Positions 13,372-25,589 of a stretch of DNA of 64,000 bases are shown here, in pieces. The translations under genes were made by a program, and so were the position numbers. The DNA lies in NCBI GenBank assembly GCA_965153355.1, contig OZ231127.1:806001-870000 (forward strand). Direction: 5' to 3'. Numbering within the stretch: position 1 is the stretch's first letter; each line of letters starts with the position of its first letter. The DNA is from Flaccisagitta enflata. Lineage: Eukaryota; Chaetognatha; Sagittoidea; Aphragmophora. Below the pieces are notes generated by a model. That model saw only the letters and a list, made by a program, of their open reading frames with translations. It was not told the origin of the DNA and did no database searches.

Positions 13372-14216
13372 AGGTGACACAACAAGGCCAAGCCAAAGGG
13401 AGGCAGAGGGGGGAGGAAAGAATTAGGATGTAGGGAGGATGAGAAGACAGAGGAGAGGGAATAAGTAGGATTATGGAAAAGGATTAGCCACAATAAAGCC
13501 AACCCAAAGGAAGACTTGAGGGGAAAATGAAACATGCCTTTAAGGAGAGGGAAAGAGGGCAGGAACAGAGAAGAGAAGGAATAAGGTTGATTATGGAAAG
13601 GGATAGGACACAATAAAACCAACGCGAAGGAAGACTTGAGGGGAAAATGAAAAATGCCTTTAAGGAGAGGGAAAGAGGGCAGGAACAGAGAAGAGAAGGA
13701 ATAAGGTTGATTATGGAAAGGGATAGGACACAATAAAGCCAACGCGAAGGAAGACTTGAGGGGAAAATGAAACATGCCTTTAAGGAGAGGGAAAGAGGGC
13801 AGGAACAGAGAAGAGAAGGAATAAGGTTGATTATGGAAAGGGATAGGACACAATAAAACCAACGCGAAGGAAGACTTGAGGGGAAAATGAAAAATGCCTT
13901 TAAGGAGAGGGAAAGAGGGCAGGAACAGAGAAGAGAAGGAATAAGGTTGATTATGGAAAGGGATAGGACACAATAAAGCCAACGCGAAGGAAGACTTGAG
14001 GGGAAAATGAAACATGCCTTTAAGGAGAGGGAAAGAGGGCAGGAACAGAGAAGAGAAGGAATAAGGTTGATTATGGAAAGGGATAGGACACAATAAAGCC
14101 AACCCAAAGGAAGACTTGAGGGCAAAATGAAACACGCCTAAAACTTTAAGTTAAAGGAGAGGGAAGAGGGTAGGAACAGAGAAGAGAAGGAATGAGGTGG
14201 ATTATAGAAAGGGATA
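13372..14216. repeat. 120-bp tandem repeat with 240-bp higher order
   Basis: About six copies of an exactly 120-bp unit, with degenerate half-copies at both ends. Adjacent units alternate two linked variants (CAATAAAACC with AAAAATGCC; CAATAAAGCC with AAACATGCC), so the amplified unit was a 240-bp dimer. Because 120 is a multiple of three, two minus-strand frames stay open (about 300 and 210 residues, a 40-residue repeat with HNQPYSFSSLF). I see no sign that they are translated. Confidence 0.9.
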
Positions 14217-14229
14217 AGACACAACAAGA

Positions 14230-15388
14230 GTGAGTCGTTATCAATTTATGATATGGTTAATAACCAGAATAATTAGCAATTATCATGGTTTGTCCAAACC
14301 AGATGTGTACTGATCATTCAAGTCTTCCAAGGAGCAAGATGTGCAATAGGTTTTCGACACTGATGGCAATTATGGATCTAATGTTTAAGTGCCAGGGTGT
14401 CGAGCCACAAGTCTCAACTGCTAAACGCATCTTTACTCTGGAGTCCAGAGTCTGGACATATGCATTAGCTTTCCAGCCTACCTCAGCGGACCAGTATTCA
14501 ATTTCAATGCATAACATTTCCTTAAATCTGTATTTAATGCATCCTATACATCTCTTTGACAAACATCACAACGAATACATCCAGCATGATCTTTTTTCAC
14601 AAAGAAATTGTTGTTATCATCAATTCACTTCATTGAAGCAGCATATTGTTATTTGGCTTTTATTCCAAATAAATATAGTTAGAATATTTGTCATTTAAAA
14701 CAGAAAACAGAAATCTTAACACTGCATTATGCAAATTTGACTTTGGTTAATGCAATGGCTTCTTTCGCTAATAAGCTCAGGGTTGGTAAACATGCAGTTA
14801 GACAGGATTTTTAAAAGCAATTTCACAAGTCGGAAAATCACAAGGGTAATTTACTAGGAGGGAAAGAAAAAAATTCACGCCTGTGGAGAAGGAGGAGGAG
14901 GAAAACGTTAAGGCTCTACAAATGGTATAGATGCGTGGATATGATATTCATTGACTGCATATTGTATTCAGTACCCCTCTCATGAGGAAAGAAAGGAGAT
15001 AATCTTATCCTTATAAAAGTAGAATTACAGAAATTCGATGGATTATATTGAATAGGTTAAAGATTATCCTTTCACATATAAATGTTTCACAGATTAAGCA
15101 GTTGATTGACTTCTCTTTCTTTGAAGATAGAAAATTTGATATTAATAAACTAATGAGACTTTATTTGAGAACGCAAAAGATCTAGAGCAAAAATTTTGAG
15201 CTGATTTCAAAAGAAAAAAAAATATGCAAACAGAGACATGAAATTCAACAAATTAAAAAAACGTCTTTAAAGGGGGGGGGTAAGGTCTGCCGAGAAACAT
15301 TGATCATCATTTGAAAAGTGGAAAAAAACACTTATTTTGATGATGGGAACTAATGACAAGTAAGGTGGAAAATATCAAGTTATGCGGT
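14230..15388. other. AT-rich sequence, nothing recognised
   Basis: A G8 run occurs near 15270. The 137-residue plus frame at 14285-14698 has no recognised domain or splice context, and I do not call it a gene. Confidence 0.4.
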
Positions 15389-15420
15389 GAGAAAGAGAGA
15401 GAGAGAGAGAGAGAGAGAAC
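15389..15420. repeat. Short (GA)n
   Basis: About 30 bp of GA. Confidence 0.85.
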
Positions 15421-15814
15421 GAGACAGACGGATGGACAGAGATCCGGTACAAAGGGCAAGAAATACTGACACTACGAGACCGAGGGAAGAGACAAATATG
15501 GCTTTTGAGAAAGACTGATGAAAAGACAATCGGAAAGACACACAGAGTCACAGATAAAGGCTGCACAAAAGGACGGAGAAGGTCAGACTGATGGATGGAG
15601 ATGTTGAGACACGGGAGAACTTGGATATGGGAAATGAAGAGGCAACGATTTTTATATTAGACAGAGTCAAAGAGTCAAGGAAAAAATAAATCGGAGAATG
15701 TATTTGGAGAGAAAACAGAGAAAACAGTCGCATATTCCGATTCCCATATCGAAGCATATTATTTCCGGATACATTGAAAGAAAAAAAAGATGTCTGATGT
15801 ACCAAGGAGAAAGT

Positions 15815-15918
15815 CAGAGGCGAGAGGGAAGAGGGGAAAGGGAAGGGGGAAGAGGGAAGAGGGAAGAGGGAAAAGGGGAGACTGAAAAGGGAAGAGGGAA
15901 GAGGGAAAAGGGAAAGGG
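15815..15918. repeat. (GGGAAGA)n purine minisatellite
   Basis: AGAGGGAAGAGGGAAAAGGG-type units precede a family H element. A similar block lies just after that element (16518-16620), so the element may have inserted into one purine array. Confidence 0.8.
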
Positions 15919-15930
15919 GGAGAGTAAATA

Positions 15931-16518
15931 GTCGCAAAAGCGTTAGATGGTCAGCAGTACCCGTTGCCCCTATGTGAGTATATGAGGATGAGAGGTGGTG
16001 AGAGGGGCAGCGGCCCCGAAGGAGCCCATGACCTATGCTGTTTTTATTTGAGCCTGGAGGCTGGAATTGGGGCCTGGAAGCTGGGATTTGAGCCTTGAGA
16101 ATGGGATTTGAGCCTCGAGGTTGGGGGTTTGAACCTGGAGGCTAGGATTTGCGCCTCAAGACTTGGATTTGAGCCTGGGGGCTGGAATTTGGGTCTAGAG
16201 GCTGAGATTGGGGCCTTGAGGCTGGGATTTGGGCCTTGAGGCTGGGGGTTTAGGCCTTGAGGCTGGGATTTGGGCCTTGAGGCCGGGATTTTGGCCTTCA
16301 GACTGGGATTTAGGCCTCAGGGCTAGGATTTAGGCCTCAATGCTGGGATTTGGGCCTCGAGGCTGGGATTTGGGCCTCGAGGCTAGGATTTGGGCCTCGA
16401 GGCTGGTATTTGGGCTGAAAGTGGGGGGGGGACGGAGGAGAAGGAGAAGGAGGAGGGGGAGAAATTTCTCCCTTGTGAAAGTATAGGTCATCGGCCCCTT
16501 TGGGGCCGCTGCCCAAAA
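15931..16518 (+). mobile_element. Family H element, complete
   Basis: The leader GTCGCAAAAGCGTTAGATGG with TCAGCAGTACCCGTTGCCCC is followed by the left arm GGGGCAGCGGCCCCGAAGGA and CCCATGACCTATG. A core of about 17 units (GCCTCGAGGCTGGGATTTGG type, 20-21 bp) runs from about 16050 to 16410, then a purine stretch. The right arm is ATAGGTCATCGGCCCCTTTG and GGGCCGCTGCCCAAAA. Arms of about 34 bp pair with a few mismatches, so a transcript could fold into a hairpin presenting the minisatellite as a loop. Confidence 0.85.
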
Positions 16519-16622
16519 GGGGAGACGGAAGAAGGAAAAGAGAAGAGGGAAAAGGGGAGACTGAAAAGGGAAGAGGAAAGAGGGAAGAGGGAAAAGGGGA
16601 GAGGGAAGAGGGAAGAGGGAAC
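16518..16622. repeat. (GGGAAGA)n purine minisatellite
   Basis: Continuation of the purine array type seen at 15815-15918, on the other side of the family H element. Confidence 0.75.
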
Positions 16623-16630
16623 CTTTAATT

Positions 16631-16730
16631 CAACAAGACTGGACACAAGGCTACCCCAGACTGCGCTGGGCAGTAGTCCTATTTTGGGTCACTAAAGCAC
16701 CTGGGCAGGAGAATTGAGGCCGGTGAAATT
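16631..16730 (-). mobile_element. Family F 5' fragment
   Basis: CAACAAGACTGGACACAAGG and CACCTGGGCAGGAG match the 5' half of family F. The 3' half is absent. Confidence 0.5.
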
Positions 16731-16977
16731 TTTCAATCTGATTGCAGATTCAAAATCCTTGCATAAAACTGTTGGAAGACAGTGTTTTTCTTTTTCTAAA
16801 ATTCTAAGTGGAACATGGTCAAAATTAGCGTCGAATATCAAAAACAGAGTAAAATTGTTTGACTTTGACTTTGACTTTGACCTTGACTGTGTTCTAATCA
16901 AAACTTTTAAAAAAGAAAGAAACTTTCGTTTGACAGTTTTTTTGCAAGGATTTTGAATCGGCAATCAGATTTACAAA
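16729..16977. repeat. Imperfect palindrome, dispersed repeat R1
   Basis: TTCAATCTGATTGCAGATTC with CAAAATCCTTGCATAAAACTG recurs inverted at about 16935-16977 as TTGCAAGGATTTTGAATCGG and CAATCAGATTT. A short (GACTTT)n lies at the centre (about 16860-16886). Single-arm relatives occur at 36278-36310 and 38482-38515, so this is a mobile or dispersed foldback. Confidence 0.7.
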
Positions 16978-17159
16978 TTTCCAACTTTAAAAGATTGACC
17001 TTATATATTATTTTGACCCGAGAAATATACCTGTAGCCTAACGAAATATTGACCTGAGACCATTTTTGACTGCGGATTCAGATCCCTGGGGTAAAAATTG
17101 GTCTACAATGGGATTGATGGTAAAATCCCACAATTTTTACATGATCCTGAATATTTTTA

Positions 17160-17278
17160 TTTAGGCCACAAACCGCAAAAAAAAAAACATGAAAAGAAAG
17201 CACAACATGACAGACCAACTGACCGACCAACGGAGGGATAAAGCGGTCTGTAGAGTCGCGTTGCAAGCAACAAAAAAG
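17160..17278 (-). mobile_element. Family F 3' fragment
   Basis: GACCAACTGACCGACCAACG is followed by GTCTGTAGAGTCGCGTTGCAAGCAACAAAAA in outline. The terminal palindrome is GTTGC-AA-GCAAC, another stem variant. Confidence 0.6.
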
Positions 17279-17661
17279 CAATTCGAGGAAGAAAAACATG
17301 GAATGACAATTTGATACATCGCAAATTCCATTGGAGTGGAGACACAAGCTCCAGTAAGCTGAAGTCCCTCATGTCAGAAGTACAGAAACAATTTGCTCCA
17401 AGTCGAGCAAACAGATAGACAGAAGCGTATGGACAGACAGAAAGGCAGATAAGCTCTTTAATACAGCGCGTCGTGGCAAATGGAAATAAATATCATATTT
17501 ATCATTGTACGCAACGTTATGATCCTTTGGGACCAATGGGTACAAACGGATTTTAGGACCCACTCATGAAAACCGGTTGGCTGAGTTTACGACAAATGTA
17601 CTGTTTTACAGAATGGAAAATCTCACTACAAACGTCAGATCATAATTCACATTTCCATTTT
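17279..17661. other. No feature recognised
   Basis: Mixed unique sequence between family F and family H remnants. Confidence 0.35.
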
Positions 17662-17703
17662 AGGGCAGCAGCCCCGAAGGCGCCGATGTTCTATTCTTAC
17701 ATA
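17662..17703 (+). mobile_element. Family H left-arm remnant, interrupted
   Basis: AGGGCAGCAGCCCCGAAGGC and GCCGATG match the H left arm. The element is cut at the TA where the 17704 palindrome is inserted, and its degenerate core appears to resume after 18300. Confidence 0.6.
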
Positions 17704-18298
17704 CTATCTTGGTCAAAATAAGAGTCCTCGCCATTGAATTTAGTTCTTAAACCTTGAATATTCATCAGAAAAACCTGTTTTTTTATCATGGAAGTTTATT
17801 TTAGCTTATTTTGGCACTAGATATTGCTTGTACAGTGATTGTTTTACTCTCATATGGCAGCATCAATGATTTGAGTGTGACAGGTTTCTTATCTCTTTTA
17901 TCTGTTTTTGCCACTTTAATTTTGTGGTAAGGCTTGTACTAATTTTGTTGTAAAATCTAAACAATTTGAGCAAATGAGCTCTCGATGGTGGCAAATGAAA
18001 GCTCTTTTGAAGCTCTTTACAACGGTCACCGATTTTCTTATGTTTCTATAATTTCTATTTATAGAGCTGCTGGAATTTCAAAAACAGAAATCAATGATTT
18101 TTACCTTGGAGATCAAAATGGGTCATTTTACTCATTCTGCTGTAAAATCTGAACAAATTGAGCTACAGGGGTCTGCTTGGTGCCATTAGATCGCATTTTT
18201 GCAGAGCTTTCTAATGGTCACCAATTTGTATATGTTTTATTGAATAATCTAGCCACAATGTAAGAAAACATGCCGGACTCTTAATTTGACCAAGATAG
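17704..18298. mobile_element. Family T palindromic element, TA-flanked, 595 bp
   Basis: The ends CTATCTTGGTCAAAATAAGA and its complement (22 of 23 terminal bases matching) are flanked on both sides by TA (17702-17703 and 18299-18300). A diverged internal direct repeat (TTGTAAAATCTAAACAATTTGAGC type) lies near 17951 and 18130. TA duplication with terminal inverted repeats is the Tc1/mariner signature. No transposase is present, so it is non-autonomous. Confidence 0.75.
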
Positions 18299-18300
18299 TA

Positions 18301-18560
18301 CGAGCCGAAGTTCTCCTCTTCTTCCTCCTTCTCTTTATTCTCCCTCTACGCCTCTGCTCATTCTAAAGCGTAAATCTCAAACTTAAAGCTTAAACTTTGT
18401 CCTTAAAGCCCAAATCCCAGCTTTAAGGCCCAAATCCGCGCCTTGGGAGCTCATATCGGAGCTGAAACCCCAAATTCCAGCCTCAGGTCCTTATCTCATT
18501 TTGGATTCCAGCCTCAAGGCACATAGTATCAACTCCATATCTGCCTCATGTCCTTAATCT
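18301..18560. repeat. Degenerate H-core repeats
   Basis: Words such as AAAGCCCAAATCCCAGCTTT and AAGGCCCAAATCC are reverse-type H core units. This is the probable continuation of the H remnant at 17662, here in the other core orientation. Confidence 0.5.
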
Positions 18561-18903
18561 TGACAAGGGTGGTCGGGGAAAAGGGTCAAATTTTAAAACT
18601 TGCAAAAATATACGACATTAGAAGGTTTTCCCACAAGTTGAGGTCTGAATTTGAAAATGAAACCATGTCGGCAACACTATGGGCTCCCTAATCCTATGGC
18701 AATAAGATAATCCCTACAGAAAGCTTATTTTGTTGCCGACAAGGTTTTTTGTTCGATTTCACATCTTTTATTGGACATTTTGGAAAGGGCCCAAGTATGT
18801 GAATACATAAAATTTTACTCTATACGAGACTGTGTCTCTAGGAAGGTCCGAAGGAAACATAAATGACGCGTAATCGGCTGAAAAAGCTATTTTTGAGCAT
18901 CAC

Positions 18904-19026
18904 GGCCCCTGCCCAACCACATTATAGCCCCCGCCGACCCACATACGTACTACCCCAGCCCATCCCCAGGACAACACCTGCCCACCCGATAGCGAATACT
19001 TATTGGCCGTGTGTCAGGCCTTGTTT
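18904..19026 (+). mobile_element. Family F end fragment
   Basis: CCTGCCCACCCGATAGCG and GGCCGTGTGTCAGGCCTTGTTT match the 5' end of family F read from the other strand. Confidence 0.6.
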
Positions 19027-19052
19027 TCTTTCGCTTTGCTCGAATTCTTTCT

Positions 19053-19268
19053 AGTTGCGGACACGCAACTCTATAAGAAGCTTTGTCCGTCCGTTGGTCG
19101 GTCGGTCCATTGGTCCGTGGAGGTGATTGAGTCAAAAAGTGGAAAAATGAGCGTTTTGGATACTTTTTTTGTATGTTTGTATATGGAGTGGGGTTTGGGG
19201 TGTGGATGGGGGTTGGATGCCCCTGCCCACCCATCCGCATCGATAGTGTGACCCCGCGTCACTTGTTT
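19053..19268 (+). mobile_element. Family F, two-hairpin subtype (F2), complete
   Basis: It starts with the hairpin AGTTGCG-GACA-CGCAACT (19053-19070), then CTCTATAAGAAGCTTTGTCC and a GGTCGGTC tract. It then passes GTTTGGGGTGTGGATGGGGG and GCCCCTGCCCACCC and ends with a second hairpin, GTGAC-CCCGC-GTCAC, and TTGTTT. Relatives of the second end lie at 50881, 56915 and 61895. Confidence 0.8.
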
Positions 19269-19400
19269 GATCCCTTTTAGAGTCCCAAAAGGGCCGATGC
19301 CATTTAGTACATGAAATTGGAATTTTGATGTTCTCCTGCAGGCTTAGTCTCTCAGCATTCTCCTAGCCTCTCAAACCTTCATTCAACCCTCCCCAGGCCC

Positions 19401-19456
19401 AAATTTTGCACTTAAATGCCTGAAAATAACCCTCCCACATCTTCCATCGTCTGTCG

Positions 19457-19463
<7 letters not shown>
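19401..19463 (+). repeat. 63-bp flank of (TTG)n, duplicated at 20937
   Basis: AAATTTTGCACTTAAATGCC through CATCGTCTGTCGGCTGTTG occurs essentially identically at 20937-20999, each time directly before (TTG)n. This shows a recent duplication of flank plus array. Confidence 0.85.
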
Positions 19464-19910
<447 letters not shown>

Positions 19911-20186
19911 GTTGGCAAATGTTGTAGGAACAGAAAGAGAAAAGCAAAGGAAAAGAAAGGCTCAGCGGAAAATCAGCAGCTTTTCTGAGTTTACAACTTG
20001 AAGCCTGGTTGGAAATATTTGATTGATGACAAACGGAATCGAATTCAAAGGACGGAAAGCAAAAGTTTTATTACTTTGTGACTCATGTCAACTACAGAAG
20101 TTACACAGTGTAACTGACAAACCATGTTTTAATATAGTAGAGACAAAACAAGTATACTTACCCAGAGTTGTGCAAAAATCGGGCAC

Positions 20187-20215
20187 AAAAACACATACAC
20201 AAACTCACACACACA

Positions 20216-20250
<35 letters not shown>
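20187..20250. repeat. (CA)n microsatellite
   Basis: About 60 bp of CA with ACAAAC interruptions. Confidence 0.9.
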
Positions 20251-20251
<1 letters not shown>

Positions 20252-20267
20252 AGTCATCGGTCAACTT

Positions 20268-21432
<1,165 letters not shown>

Positions 21433-22533
21433 TAAACGCGGGTTTATACTATCATCGCGGATGGGTGGGCAGGGGTGCACGCCTAGTACAAGTTTGTTTG
21501 TGTGTTTGTTTTTCTATCATTCATTCATGGTTCAAGGACCATCTATTTCAAGAGAAATTACCAGAATGTGATCATGTGCATAGATCGTAAACAAGTGCTT
21601 AAAAAAACCCACACCAGTATCATTTTTTCCACAACCTAACGTCTAAGTTATATTCTATGATAATTCTAACTTTCTTCTAACTTACTTCTAACTCACAATG
21701 ATTGCATCTGACACTTAAATAAGTCTGTTGGTCCATTTGTCCATCAGTCCGTTAGGCCTGTGCAAAAACCGCGTCTGTCGGCTGATTTTTGCCAAGATGA
21801 GATCCTATACTGCATCATATGAACAATCATGTTTTGAGAGCCTCCGTTACTACTGTTGCCGTATCATCTGTCTGTCTGTCCATCTGTCTCTCCATATATG
21901 TCACATGATCATCACAGGCTGCGCAACTGTACACTCCGCTTTGTCGGTCCGTCCCGCCGTCCCTTGGGCTTTATTTCTGGATACAAGATTAATACCAGAC
22001 TAGGATGGGACTGAGAGCGATAACACAAACCCAATGTAAGTGCAAATGGGTCTGACCTAATGACCAAAAGTAGTAAGGGGACACCTAATTCAAATATCAT
22101 GATTATCATTAATTTTTTGGTCAATTCACACTTATAAACACTAAACAAGATGATTTAGGTCGATCGCTACCTCTAGATAGCACTTTGGAGCACAATAAGC
22201 CTGCAAAAATGATGCTAGGTTTGCCTTTGAATAATCGTTGATGACATGTCTTCACATTTTTGGCTACATCTCATACATTTTTTAAGATAAATACAAAAAA
22301 TTGGTGACCAAAATGAAGAGTTTTTTCAGACGAGATCGACTGGCACTGGCGCAATATTGCCCAACTGCTCAGGTAAAGTTATTTCTTCGTAAAGCAAAAA
22401 AGAAATGCAGAAATATTCAAAATAGGCAAATTTGCAATTTAAACAATCGTTGATTAGTTGTGATTTTGTGGCCAACTGCCGAAGATGACCACCCGCTTAG
22501 AGAAAGTATGGTACGGAGAGCAGCCTCTCGCAG
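21433..22533. other. Mostly unassigned; weak family F traces
   Basis: CATCGCGGATGGGTGGGCAG at about 21454 is a family F internal motif without ends. The rest shows no recognised feature. Confidence 0.35.
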
Positions 22534-22987
22534 GTCGCCGATGGCACGTGGGTCAGCGATGACGAAGCTTGCCCTGCTTTGCATGGTTGTAAATTGACCA
22601 GTATAACAGCTGCCCCAAGGCAGTGTCCTGTAGGAACACAGGGACTGCGTTGATACTATCCGGCCTGTCCGCCCGTCCGCCTCCATCTGCGCCAGGCCTC
22701 TTCCTCAGGCCTCTGATCTACCTCTCAGGTCAAAAGGCTGCCTTCTCTGGAGAGGATCTTTCAAGGCCTGAGAGGATAGGTTTCTAGCCCGAAGGGAAAC
22801 TCCTGCCTGAGAGGGCTGACTTAAGGCCTGAGAGGGCAGATTTCAGGCCTGAGAAGGCAGATTTTAGGCCTGAGAGGTGATCACTTGTACCTGAGAGGCT
22901 GAGGGATAAATGAGTAACGTGACGACAATGAACAAACAAAAGTCCCCTGTGTTCTACAGACTTGTCCCCCCGGACCGCTGCTCAAAA
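22534..22987 (+). mobile_element. Family H element, degenerate
   Basis: GTCGCCGATGGCACGTGGGT and CAGCGATGACGAAGCTTGCC form a decayed leader. The left arm AAGGCAGTGTCCTGTAGGAA with CACAGGGACT faces a right arm AAAGTCCCCTGTGTTCTACA and GACTTGTCCCC. The core has CCTGAGAGGGCAGATTTNAG units, with an inverted-orientation start (CAGGCCTCTTCCTCAGGCCT). Confidence 0.7.
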
Positions 22988-23380
22988 CTAGATCAGATAT
23001 ACTTCAAAACAGGTAAAACTGATAAAATGGACTATTTTTGAGGTCACTTGGTCATTTGGGAATGTGCCAGAGGCCAAAGAAGACCGCAACACCCTTCATA
23101 GCGTGATGGATGGATGGATGGGACTGATTTTATCTATGTAAAGCGGGTGTAGAGTTGGCGTGAGACGCGACGAAAATGCAAACGATCAACAGATGGATTT
23201 ACCCCAAAGACTGATGAATTGAAGGCGACTGAACCGATGTGGCTGGAAAACCAACTACGCAGAATCAAATTTTATCGATGCTAGGTGTGTTTTAAATCGC
23301 GATGCTTTGATCTTCAGAGCTTGGCTAATGATTTTCAGCAGTTTTACCGTATGTGTAGTGACAATAGTGACATCACATGA

Positions 23381-23490
23381 TTTTTAGTCACGTGCACACG
23401 GCTCTACGCGTTGCTCAGTGAGGTCGGATGGTCAGTCTGTCAGTCACATTTCCGTCTGTCCGTCGTATTTCAATCTGTCAGTCACTTTTA
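23381..23490 (+). mobile_element. Family F 3' fragment, decayed
   Basis: TTTTTAGTCACGTGCACACG followed by GCTCTACGCGTTGCTCAGTG and GTCTGTCAGTCAC-type tracts matches the hairpin end, with several stem mismatches. Confidence 0.5.
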
Positions 23491-23526
23491 AAATTTTGAC
23501 TGTTTTGGTCACTCTAAGGTGAAAAA

Positions 23527-23602
23527 AAGCAAGGCCGGATACACGGCAATCCAGTCGCGGACAGTTGGGCAGGAGCAGTAATGCGAAAACAACTTGGATT
23601 TC
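23527..23602 (-). mobile_element. Family F 5' truncated copy
   Basis: AGCAAGGCCGGATACACGGC and CAGTCGCGGACAGTTGGGCA are nearly identical to the start of the next copy, which begins at 23603. It is a partial tandem duplicate. Confidence 0.7.
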
Positions 23603-23766
23603 AACAAGGCCGGATACATGGCAATCCAGTCGCGGACGGTTGGGCAGGAGCAGTAATGCAAAAACCGCTCGGAAATAAAAAATGTGATGGACAGACCGAC
23701 AGACAGACGGACCGACCTACCAACCGACACGGCAAGGTGTAGAGTCGCGTGTCCGCAACTAAAAAT
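23603..23766 (-). mobile_element. Family F element, complete, 164 bp
   Basis: It starts AACAAGGCCGGATACATGGC. The inner motif AGTCGCGGAC is at 23628-23637, then GGTTGGGCAGGAGCAGTAAT and a GACAGACC tract. The 3' hairpin AGTCGCG-TGTC-CGCAACT (23743-23760) has one C-A pair on this strand, which is G-U if the other strand is transcribed. It ends TAAAAA. Confidence 0.85.
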
Positions 23767-23825
23767 GGTTTCAAAAGAAAATACGGAAAGTAGGAAGGGA
23801 GGAAAGAAGGAAGTAGACAGGAAGG

Positions 23826-23998
23826 AAACAAGGCGCGCAGGCGAGCAGGGGCAGTGATAAAAGAGGCTACTCAAGCATTTGGGCAGGAGTAGAAATGCAC
23901 AATCACCTGTAAACGCCAAAAAAAGCAAACTGGGAAGGTCGGACAGACAGACCGACCAACATAGCAGATTATAGAGCCGCATGCACGCGATTAAAAAG
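23826..23998 (-). mobile_element. Family F element, diverged
   Basis: AAACAAGGCGCGCAGGCGAG starts it. It contains GCATTTGGGCAGGAGTAGAA and a GACAGACCGACC tract, and ends ATTATAGAGCCGCATGCACG with CGATTAAAAA. The hairpin is partly decayed. Confidence 0.7.
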
Positions 23999-24125
23999 GG
24001 AGGGGGATGATAGGAAAGTAAGGAGTATGTTTGTAAGTTGTTGTGTCGCGGAGCACGTGAATGTTCATTATGGAACAAAATGCGTTTTTTTCGAGACAAA
24101 TTTTATTGCTAGTCACTATTGAATT

Positions 24126-24144
24126 ATTTTATTTTATTTATTTT

Positions 24145-24199
<55 letters not shown>

Positions 24200-24284
24200 T
24201 ATATTTATTTATTTATTCATTTATTTATTTATTTTTTATTTGTTTTTATTTATTTATTTATTCATTTATTTATTCATTTATGGA
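24126..24284. repeat. (ATTT)n microsatellite
   Basis: About 160 bp of TTTA units with a few interruptions. Confidence 0.9.
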
Positions 24285-24289
24285 AATTT

Positions 24290-24900
24290 AAACTAAAAGA
24301 TATTTCTTAAACTAAAAGATATTTCTCGAAAACGGAAAAGACTGAAAAGGGAATTCTGCACTCGCCAAAGCGTTTGACTTGGTTCAAAAAGCACCAAGTG
24401 CGCGGTCGAATGTAGTATTTGTTGGGGGGGTCGATATCAACCTACTTTGGAAATGCCAATCGGACATATCACCAGACCGTGTTTTAAAGGTTTTTTAGAG
24501 GTTACGTGAGTGGTCCCTGACTTTAATAGGAAGTAACTGTAGAGTATTTATTTCTTTTAAAAATTTTTAGAAAGAAAATTTGTATTCATCTGTCTGTTTG
24601 ATGAAAGTACCACGCATTTTACTTAGTCTAATGACTTTATTTATCATGAACCAAACTTCATGTTGGTCCTCAACAACGCTACATGTTAATAAGGTTGTTA
24701 ATGATACATATATGCTATTGTCTCACATTAAGCTTCACACTATGACTATTATCAATTAAGATTATGATTGTTTTGAAGGCAGACTGGACATCAATCTGGT
24801 CTTGGCCTGGTCGGTTGGCTGCTATTTGTTATCCTCTTTTAAAGTAGCTGTCCAGTATTGATGACTCATGCTTTACACAGATTTTTCCTCCTTCCTCTTT
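24290..24900. other. No feature recognised
   Basis: Unique AT-rich sequence. A GGGGGGG run lies near 24424. Confidence 0.35.
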
Positions 24901-24939
24901 TGCGCCCCTCAACTGCACCGAGGACTCACCCATGCCTGC

Positions 24940-25185
24940 ATAGCTCAAATCCATCTGATCATAATCCAGCCTGGAGGCCCAGACTGACTCGGAGGCCCAC
25001 CCCCCAGGCTGGAATCAGCCTGAGGCTGCGGGCCCCGCATTCGGGACGAGCCCTTTGAGACTCAGAATTTCCATCCATGAGATGGACGGAGGGAGGGACA
25101 GCGATGATATAAATGAAAACAGGAAAACCCCTCATATGTGTGAGAAGACAAGTCATTGATCTCTTCCAGCCGCTGCCCTGTCTTC
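24940..25185 (+). mobile_element. Possible family H remnant
   Basis: GCCTGGAGGCCCAGACTGAC and CCCAGGCTGGAATCAGCCTG resemble core units, and CCAGCCGCTGCCCTGTC resembles a right arm. It is weak and highly decayed. Confidence 0.35.
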
Positions 25186-25589
25186 CTATACTTCAACCAC
25201 AACCCACTAGTAGGGCACGGGCACGCTTGACCATCTAATTTTGACTACTACTTTAATGGCGCTTTGTTTTTTGATACTGGTTCCCGCCCAGATGCTCCCA
25301 GCTTTCCAAAGATGCTTGCATCAGGCAGAGCTGTGGGATCCGCCTTGCTTCATAGGAACACTGATTTTTGGTGGTTTCATGTTCTTATAGATTTGGAAGT
25401 GCTGAAAGGTTTGAATGTCAGAATCTGGATTTAATACATTTTTAACTCATTTAAGAACGATCTTAATTTAAGTTTGTTAAATAGAAACATGAAATGTCAA
25501 CTAATAACAATGCAGCAGGTTTCAACGCTTAATGAACATATAAATAAAGAGAAAACATATACGAGGTTATATGAGCTGCATACTTCATT
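25186..25589. other. No feature recognised
   Basis: Unique-looking sequence, no element ends. Confidence 0.35.

Noticed and set aside
13224-14135. 303-residue minus frame with 40-residue repeats
   Set aside because: Unit is exactly 120 bp, so several frames stay open together; the C-terminus runs into (GA)n translation.
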